64,000 nucleotides of DNA from Anaerolineae bacterium (lineage in GTDB: Bacteria > Chloroflexota > Anaerolineae > B4-G1 > DUEL01). Each line of letters starts with the position of its first letter. The stretch's first letter is position 1. This document shows positions 59,651 to 64,000 of the stretch, piece after piece. The position numbers and the translations under genes are program-made. The DNA is taken from assembly GCA_025060135.1 (NCBI GenBank), contig JANXCY010000001.1, forward strand, positions 98,331 through 162,330, read 5' to 3'. The notes under the pieces are model-generated. The model saw only the letters and a list, made by a program, of their open reading frames with translations. It did no database searches and had not been told where the DNA came from.

Positions 59651-60208
59651 ATGGCCAAACAAGTACGGGAACCGGGAACGTATCTCTATCCGCTGCCGGT
59701 GGTACTGGTCAGTTGCGGGGTGGGAGAGGAGGCCAACATCATCGCCCTTTCATGGGTGGGAACCCTGTGTTCCACGCCGCCGATGGTCGGTATCGGGGTC
59801 CGACCGGAGCGCCACTCCCACCCCCTGATCCGGGACGTCGGGGAGTTCGTCGTTAATCTGCCCACTGCCGATCAGGTACGCGCGGCGGATTACTGTGGTC
59901 GCGTCTCGGGGAAAGCAGTGGATAAGTGGAACGCCTGTGGTTTCACCCGGGCCGCTGGAGTGCGGGTCCGGGTTCCCCTCATCGCCGAGTGCCCTGTCAA
60001 CATTGAGTGCTGTCTCTCCCACACTATCTCCCTGGGCAGCCATGACCTGTTCATCGGTGAGGTCCTCGCCGTCCACGTGGACGAGGCGGTCCTGGATGAA
60101 GGGGGATGGCCCGATTTTGCCCGGCTGGCCCCGTTTCTCTATACTGGGCGGGATTACTGGCGGCTGGGGGAACGGCTGGCCCCGGCGGGGTTTTCGGTGA
60201 AATCGTAA
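59651..60208 (+). CDS. Flavin reductase family protein
   Basis: 185 residues; ggagg five bases before ATG 59651. Opening LYPLPVVLVSCGVGEEANIIALSWVGTLCSTPPMVGIGVRPERHSHPLI, the FMN-binding split-barrel signature of flavin reductase-like proteins (relatives of HpaC and of the nickel/iron-responsive DUF447 group). Ends LYTGRDYWRLGERL. It binds FMN and may reduce it with NAD(P)H, or serve as a flavoprotein oxidoreductase; no partner monooxygenase is near. Convergent with murE, separated by 31 bases. Confidence 0.88.
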   Translation: MAKQVREPGTYLYPLPVVLVSCGVGEEANIIALSWVGTLCSTPPMVGIGVRPERHSHPLIRDVGEFVVNLPTADQVRAADYCGRVSGKAVDKWNACGFTRAAGVRVRVPLIAECPVNIECCLSHTISLGSHDLFIGEVLAVHVDEAVLDEGGWPDFARLAPFLYTGRDYWRLGERLAPAGFSVKS

Positions 60209-60229
60209 AAACCACGAAGGCCACAAAGG
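60206..60229. repeat. Inverted second copy of the CTTTGTGGCCTTCGTGGTTTTT repeat
   Basis: aaaaaccacgaaggccacaaagg, the reverse orientation of the element at 47434-47469. Confidence 0.6.
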
Positions 60230-60251
60230 ATAAAAATACTCAGTATCCTTT
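60225..60251. terminator. Hairpin between the convergent flavin reductase and murE genes
   Basis: aaaggata (60225-60232) pairs with tatccttt (60244-60251). On the minus strand the stem overlaps the last codons of murE and leads to ctttgtggccttcgtggttttta, the dispersed repeat, which supplies T residues. Confidence 0.5.
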
Positions 60252-61808
60252 ATGCGCCCTTGGGGAGCTTAGAGGGGAAGCGGTGGGGAGGGTATCCAGG
60301 GTCTGGCCGTGGAGGGCCCGACGCATGGCCTCCCGGTCGTCCCAGGGATACTCCACCGTCCCAAAGCACATCGACTGTTCGTGCCCTTTGCCGCAGGCGA
60401 TGACCACGTCTCCGGCGCGGGCCATCTGACAGGCCCGCAGGATGGCCTCTCCCCGGTCGGGAACGCGGAACAGGTCCACCCCTTCCCGCTTCCCGGCCTC
60501 CTGCGCTGCCGCTGCGCTGACAGCCATGATCGCTTCCAGGTCTTCCGTCCGGGGATCCTCAGCGGTCAGAATCACCACATCCGCCAGTGCTCCGGCGACC
60601 CGTCCCATCAGGGTCCGCTTCTGGCGGTCCCGCAGTCCGGCGCAGCCGAAAACGACGATGACCCGTCCTGAGGCCATCTCCCGCGCTGTCCGCAGGGCCT
60701 GCTCCAGAGCGTGAGGGGTGTGGGCAAAATCCACAAGGGCCAGGAAGTCCTGTCCCTCGTCGATCCGCTCCATCCGCCCTGGTATGCCCTCGACAGCCGC
60801 GATGCCCCGGGCAATGGCCTCTGGGGAGATGTCCAGCGCTACCGCGACCGCCGTCGCGGCCAGGATGTTGCTAATGTTGTACGCCCCAATCAGTGGAGTC
60901 ATCACCTCTACCTGGCCATCGGGGAGATGCAGGGCCAGGTGGGTGGCATTAGGCTCGTGCCGGACCCCCCGGATGGTTACATCTGCCCAGCCGGAGCGGC
61001 TGTAGGTGATATAACGGTCGGCGGGGATGGGGCGAAGGAACTCGTAGGAACTGTCGTCCCGGTTCAGAACGGCTACTTTGGGGACACCGGGTTTTCGGAA
61101 GGAACGGCTCAGTCCCTCAAAGAGCATGGCTTTGGCCTGCCGGTACGCCTCCAGAGAGCCGTGAAAGTCTAGGTGCTCATGGGTGATGTTCGTGATCACC
61201 GCGATGTCAAAATCACAGCCCGCGACCCGGTGCTGGGCCAATCCATGAGAGGTAACCTCCAGCACAGCGTGGGTAGCGCCGGTCTGGACCATGCGGGCCA
61301 AGTACTGCTGAAGGGCAGGCGGATCAGGAGTGGTGGTGTGGAAGCCGGTATCCACCTCCTCCTCGCCGATGCGAGCGGCAACGGTGCTGACCATCCCGGC
61401 GTTGAGGCCGGCGGCACGCAGGATGGCATGGATCAGGGTAACGGTGGTGGTTTTGCCGTCGGTGCCGGTAACGCCGATCAGCGTCATTCGGCGGCCGGGG
61501 AGGCCCTCCCATGCGGCGCAGAGCCAGCCCCAGGCCTGACGGGCATTAGGGACCTGGATGTAAGCGAAGGTACCCCAGGGGAGATCAGGCATCTCCTGGG
61601 GCGCGCGCTCGCCAACAACAGCCAGAGCGCCTGCGGCCAGCGCATCGGAAATATAAGCGTGCCCATCCAGGCTGACCCCGGGGATAGCGACGAAGAGGTC
61701 GCCGGGACGAACCTGACGGGAATCGGCCGCGATGCCACTGACTTCGGGGTCCGAGCCGAGGCGCCGGGCAATCATCGGCAGGTGAATCACCAGTTCGCTT
61801 AACCGCAT
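60240..61808 (-). CDS. murE: UDP-MurNAc-tripeptide synthetase MurE
   Basis: 522 residues. Adds the third amino acid to UDP-MurNAc-L-Ala-D-Glu in the cytoplasm. Visible: N-terminal domain with GIAADSRQVRPGDLFVAIPG, the ATP loop GVTGTDGKTTTVTLIHAIL, TTTPDPPALQQYLARM, VLEVTSHGLAQHRV, FDIAVITNITHEHLDFHGSLE, and the C-terminal domain. At the place of the DNPR motif that defines meso-diaminopimelate ligases it reads TAEDPRTED. This predicts another diamino acid (ornithine or lysine). The start ATG 61808 lies 49 bases after fhaB on the same strand, so expression from the fhaA promoter is likely. Confidence 0.94.
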   Translation of the reverse strand: MRLSELVIHLPMIARRLGSDPEVSGIAADSRQVRPGDLFVAIPGVSLDGHAYISDALAAGALAVVGERAPQEMPDLPWGTFAYIQVPNARQAWGWLCAAWEGLPGRRMTLIGVTGTDGKTTTVTLIHAILRAAGLNAGMVSTVAARIGEEEVDTGFHTTTPDPPALQQYLARMVQTGATHAVLEVTSHGLAQHRVAGCDFDIAVITNITHEHLDFHGSLEAYRQAKAMLFEGLSRSFRKPGVPKVAVLNRDDSSYEFLRPIPADRYITYSRSGWADVTIRGVRHEPNATHLALHLPDGQVEVMTPLIGAYNISNILAATAVAVALDISPEAIARGIAAVEGIPGRMERIDEGQDFLALVDFAHTPHALEQALRTAREMASGRVIVVFGCAGLRDRQKRTLMGRVAGALADVVILTAEDPRTEDLEAIMAVSAAAAQEAGKREGVDLFRVPDRGEAILRACQMARAGDVVIACGKGHEQSMCFGTVEYPWDDREAMRRALHGQTLDTLPTASPLSSPRAHKGY

Positions 61809-61857
61809 GCTCTGAAGACCGGTAAACAGCGGGGGCCGGAAGCTATAGCCCCCAGTA

Positions 61858-62301
61858 TTATTCTCTTCCCACTTCCATCCTCATCACAACTGACCCGATG
61901 CCGATCCGGTCGCCAGCGCCCACGATGGTGGGACGGGTAACCGGTTCGTCGTTGAGCATGGTCCCGTTTCGACTTCCCTGGTCTTCCAGCCACCATTGTC
62001 CCTCCCGCCAGAAGATTAGGGCGTGGCGGGCGGAGACAAAGGGGTCGGCAAGGACCACCGTGTTGGTCGGAGCCCGTCCGAGGGAGGTTACTTCCTGGAG
62101 AGGAAAAACGGTACCCGGTTCGGGGCCGCGCTCTCCTGATTTGATGACCACCAGACGCCCTTCTCCACGGGAGGCTATCTCTCCCCTTGCGCTGCGGCGC
62201 AGGTCATGCCAGAGGATAAGGAAGAGCGCGGCCAGAAAGGCGTAAAGGAAAAAGGCCAGAAGCAGGCGCATGACCAGCAAGGGTGTCTCTCCTGCCATCA
62301 T
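61858..62301 (-). CDS. FHA-domain membrane protein (FhaB-like)
   Basis: 147 residues. N-terminal hydrophobic helix (LLVMRLLLAFFLYAFLAALFLILWH), then a short basic linker and a FHA domain: SLGRAPTNTVVLADPFVSARHALIFWREGQWWLEDQGSRNGTMLN, holding the Arg, Ser and His of the phosphothreonine pocket. It resembles the short membrane-tethered FhaB of Actinobacteria and Chloroflexota. It would recruit a kinase-phosphorylated partner to the membrane. The start overlaps fhaA by four bases (ATGA), confirming coupling. No Ser/Thr kinase or phosphatase gene is in this window. Confidence 0.9.
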   Translation of the reverse strand: MMAGETPLLVMRLLLAFFLYAFLAALFLILWHDLRRSARGEIASRGEGRLVVIKSGERGPEPGTVFPLQEVTSLGRAPTNTVVLADPFVSARHALIFWREGQWWLEDQGSRNGTMLNDEPVTRPTIVGAGDRIGIGSVVMRMEVGRE

Positions 62302-63092
62302 CTCGGTTCCTGGGTCTGGACCGGAATTCCCTCCGTTGTATTGGATGTCTCCCCCGTCGGTTCCTCAGGAGAAGGTTCTTCGCCGTAGATGATTTCAAAA
62401 TCCGCCAGGGAGATGACATCACCGGAACGGAGGACACATTCCTGCACGGGGTAACCGTTGACCAGCGTTCCGCCGGAACTGCCCAGGTCGTAGATGACGT
62501 AGCGGCCATAGCGGCGGCGGAGTTGGGCGTGGTGGCGGGAGACGCGCGGGTGCTCTATGATAATGTCATTATCCAGGGCCCGCCCGATGTTCACTGTGGG
62601 CGCGGTCAGGGAGATGTGTCGCTGCCCCCCCACGATGAGGAAACAATACCTGAAGGAGGGTTCAGAGGGAAGGGGAATCTCTCCTTCCATTTGGGAAGTT
62701 ACACTGGTGTCCTCGTTGTTTGCTGGCTCTTGAAAGGCCTGAACGCGCACGGAGTGGAGCGGCAGGTCCGGGAGCGGATTCAGCATTATCGTGGGCGTCG
62801 CCCGCAGAATCATTCCGGCCTGGCGGGCCAGGTCTTCCACATAGCGGGCCAGTTCCGCTTCCGGCGCGGGGTGGCGGGACCGCAGCGCGTCCAGGTCGTG
62901 GGGATGGAGATCAATCTGATAACGGGTGGGAGCCAGGAGCGTGCCGTTGGTCGCCTGCAAGCAGGCGTCTTCCATTGCCCGGGCGATGTGGTGGGCGACT
63001 TCCAGGGGGTGAATGTGCCCGCCAAATAATCGGGCAAAGGTCCCCTCTACCCATTGCTCTGCCAAAGCCTCAAAACGCGCAATGTGGTTCAT
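62298..63092 (-). CDS. FhaA-like protein (DUF3662 + FHA)
   Basis: 264 residues. N-terminal DUF3662-like domain (MNHIARFEALAEQWVEGTFARLFGGHIHPLEVAHHIARAME), a linker, and a C-terminal FHA domain: VNIGRALDNDIIIEHPRVSRHHAQLRRRYGRYVIYDLGSSGGTLVNG, with intact phosphopeptide-binding residues. FhaA proteins bind phosphorylated cell-wall regulators. The C-terminus is Thr/Pro/Glu-rich (EEPSPEEPTGETSNTTEG). First gene of fhaA-fhaB-murE on the minus strand, just downstream of a near-consensus promoter; the predicted mRNA would be nearly leaderless. Confidence 0.92.
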   Translation of the reverse strand: MNHIARFEALAEQWVEGTFARLFGGHIHPLEVAHHIARAMEDACLQATNGTLLAPTRYQIDLHPHDLDALRSRHPAPEAELARYVEDLARQAGMILRATPTIMLNPLPDLPLHSVRVQAFQEPANNEDTSVTSQMEGEIPLPSEPSFRYCFLIVGGQRHISLTAPTVNIGRALDNDIIIEHPRVSRHHAQLRRRYGRYVIYDLGSSGGTLVNGYPVQECVLRSGDVISLADFEIIYGEEPSPEEPTGETSNTTEGIPVQTQEPR

Positions 63093-63101
63093 CTCAGGAA
63101 A

Positions 63102-63130
63102 ATTTTATGCCGGGCCTCCCCAATTGTCAA
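63102..63130 (-). promoter_or_regulatory. Near-consensus promoter for fhaA-fhaB-murE
   Basis: On the minus strand: TTGACA (63130-63125), a 17-base spacer, TAAAAT (63107-63102). Only nine bases separate the -10 box from the ATG (63092), so transcription would start about two or three bases before the codon. Confidence 0.8.
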
Positions 63131-63166
63131 GCCGAAAGGCGTCTGGTCGTTCCAATCTCTCCCGTG

Positions 63167-64000
63167 TCAGCGCGAGTTTCTCATCACCACCGGCAGATAG
63201 ACGGCATACCCGTTGACGATGACCGTCGCCGTGCGGGTGAGCGACACGAGCGGCGGCGCGGCGATGGTCGCTGTGTTGGAGATGAACCGCCCGACGCCCG
63301 CCGGCGCGGTTACCGTGATCCGGTAGGTTACGGTTACGGCACGGGTCGGGGAGAGGACGCCGCGCCAGCGCAGCACCGGCGCTGCAGAGGCATCCGGTAT
63401 CCCCAGCGTGGCGGTGAGGCTGCCGGGAACGTAGGTCAGCCCGGCTGGCACCGTATCGGTCATATAGACGGTTTCGGTCAGCAGCCGACCAGTGTTGCGG
63501 ATGAGGATGGTGTAGGTCAGCACATCGCCGGTGCGGGGGAGGAGGGCCGATGGGACCTTGGCGCTGGTGCTGAAATCGGGCTGTTCGGGCGGGGCCTGAA
63601 TGGTCGCCACAATCTTCTGGATGGAGTAGAGGTCGCCGCGGCCCCAGGGGCGATCCAGATAGCGGCGCAGGGTCTCCTGGCGCTCGCCCAGGATGTAGGC
63701 GTGGGCCAGGAAGTGGGACCAGGCGGCCTGGGGTGCGGTGAAGGAACTCTCCCCATCTTCGGCGTGGATGCCGCCGCGCGTCAGGTACCACCAGCGCAGG
63801 CCGTCGCCCGTCTCGCGGGAAAGGACGTGCGCGGCGGCGAGGCCCCCCGTCTGCTCCCGCAGGTAGAGGCCGACCTCCGGCGTGAGGCCGAAAAAGACGG
63901 GCAGGTACCAGCCCTCAAAACGGCCCCACTCCGGTTGGTCATCGCGCGGCGTCCAGTACTGGGTGATGGATCGGGCGTAGTCAATGTACGGGGTGATGAC
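63167..64000 (-). CDS. C-terminal part of a DUF11-type surface protein (5' end beyond window)
   Basis: 277 residues are visible; the frame is open from the right edge, and the displayed GTG at 63610 is internal. Reading in: [20 protein letters not shown], then [20 protein letters not shown]-like text, [21 protein letters not shown]. Then comes a DUF11/CARDB-type extracellular beta domain: [48 protein letters not shown]. The end, [16 protein letters not shown], fits the tail of many secreted Chloroflexota proteins. It is a surface or secreted protein; the N-terminal domain and function cannot be judged from this part. Confidence 0.8.
   Translation of the reverse strand, partial: VITPYIDYARSITQYWTPRDDQPEWGRFEGWYLPVFFGLTPEVGLYLREQTGGLAAAHVLSRETGDGLRWWYLTRGGIHAEDGESSFTAPQAAWSHFLAHAYILGERQETLRRYLDRPWGRGDLYSIQKIVATIQAPPEQPDFSTSAKVPSALLPRTGDVLTYTILIRNTGRLLTETVYMTDTVPAGLTYVPGSLTATLGIPDASAAPVLRWRGVLSPTRAVTVTYRITVTAPAGVGRFISNTATIAAPPLVSLTRTATVIVNGYAVYLPVVMRNSR

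Overview
The window is a high-GC bacterial chromosome segment, tightly packed, with good -35/-10 promoters (17-base spacers) and Shine-Dalgarno sites. Gene content points to a Chloroflexota bacterium, probably Anaerolineae-like; this is inferred from content, not from a 16S gene. Pointers are the FhaA/FhaB pair, Min and Rod genes, Thr-Pro-rich wall proteins, many GAF-domain sensors, a membrane-anchored baseplate-J-like protein and a surface protein ending in a YLPVVMR-type tail. No rRNA, tRNA, CRISPR array, insertion sequence or prophage was seen. No gene-free stretch exceeds 300 bases; the longest gaps (about 240-280 bases, at 7612-7889, 11320-11566, 35126-35369 and 41412-41665) hold hairpins, promoters and dispersed repeats.

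Layout. 1-11.3 kb is housekeeping: the end of dnaK, grpE, a UPF0104-type membrane protein, a thiolase, an orphan BMP-family lipoprotein, a FSA-type transaldolase, pyrK, a 70-residue membrane protein and a fused glycyl-tRNA synthetase (glyQS).

11.5-41.4 kb is the striking part: sixteen genes on one strand behind one clear promoter (-10 TATAAT at 11482). They are two single-domain response regulators, a dCache-HAMP-GAF histidine kinase, six GAF proteins without any kinase domain, two coiled-coil PD-(D/E)XK proteins, a ParA-type ATPase, a geranylgeranyl-reductase-like flavoprotein, an orphan substrate-binding protein, a PF04672-type methyltransferase, a stand-alone copy of the giant kinase's N-terminal domain, and a 2013-residue hybrid kinase with about eight GAF modules and two C-terminal receivers. 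The kinase-less proteins share GAF cores, a YGE..REAW linker and a common C-terminal tail. I infer a family of sensors that could assemble with, and be read out by, the two real kinases. This is the best candidate for an undescribed system.

41.6-53.9 kb: yraN; a minus-strand pair (an AlbA_2/ATPase-like regulator and a VPV-repeat membrane protein); alaS; a DUF2283-like gene; the baseplate-J-like protein; a minus-strand set surE - L,D-transpeptidase - ThiF/MoeB; and divergent LCP and HIT genes. 54-60 kb: a Gfo/Idh/MocA dehydrogenase with a DegT aminotransferase, minCDE, rodA and a flavin reductase. 60.2-63.1 kb: fhaA-fhaB-murE on the minus strand from a promoter implying an almost leaderless mRNA. 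The last 0.8 kb is the C-terminal part of a DUF11-type surface protein that runs off the window.

Several wall and division genes (minCDE, rodA, murE, LCP, L,D-transpeptidase) suggest a rod-shaped or filamentous cell with peptidoglycan. MurE carries EDPR in place of the DNPR motif of diaminopimelate-adding enzymes. The tetramer TCGA looks strongly avoided (two seen in the first 6,000 bases), and Ile before Asp/Glu is often written ATA, which may reflect a restriction-modification history.
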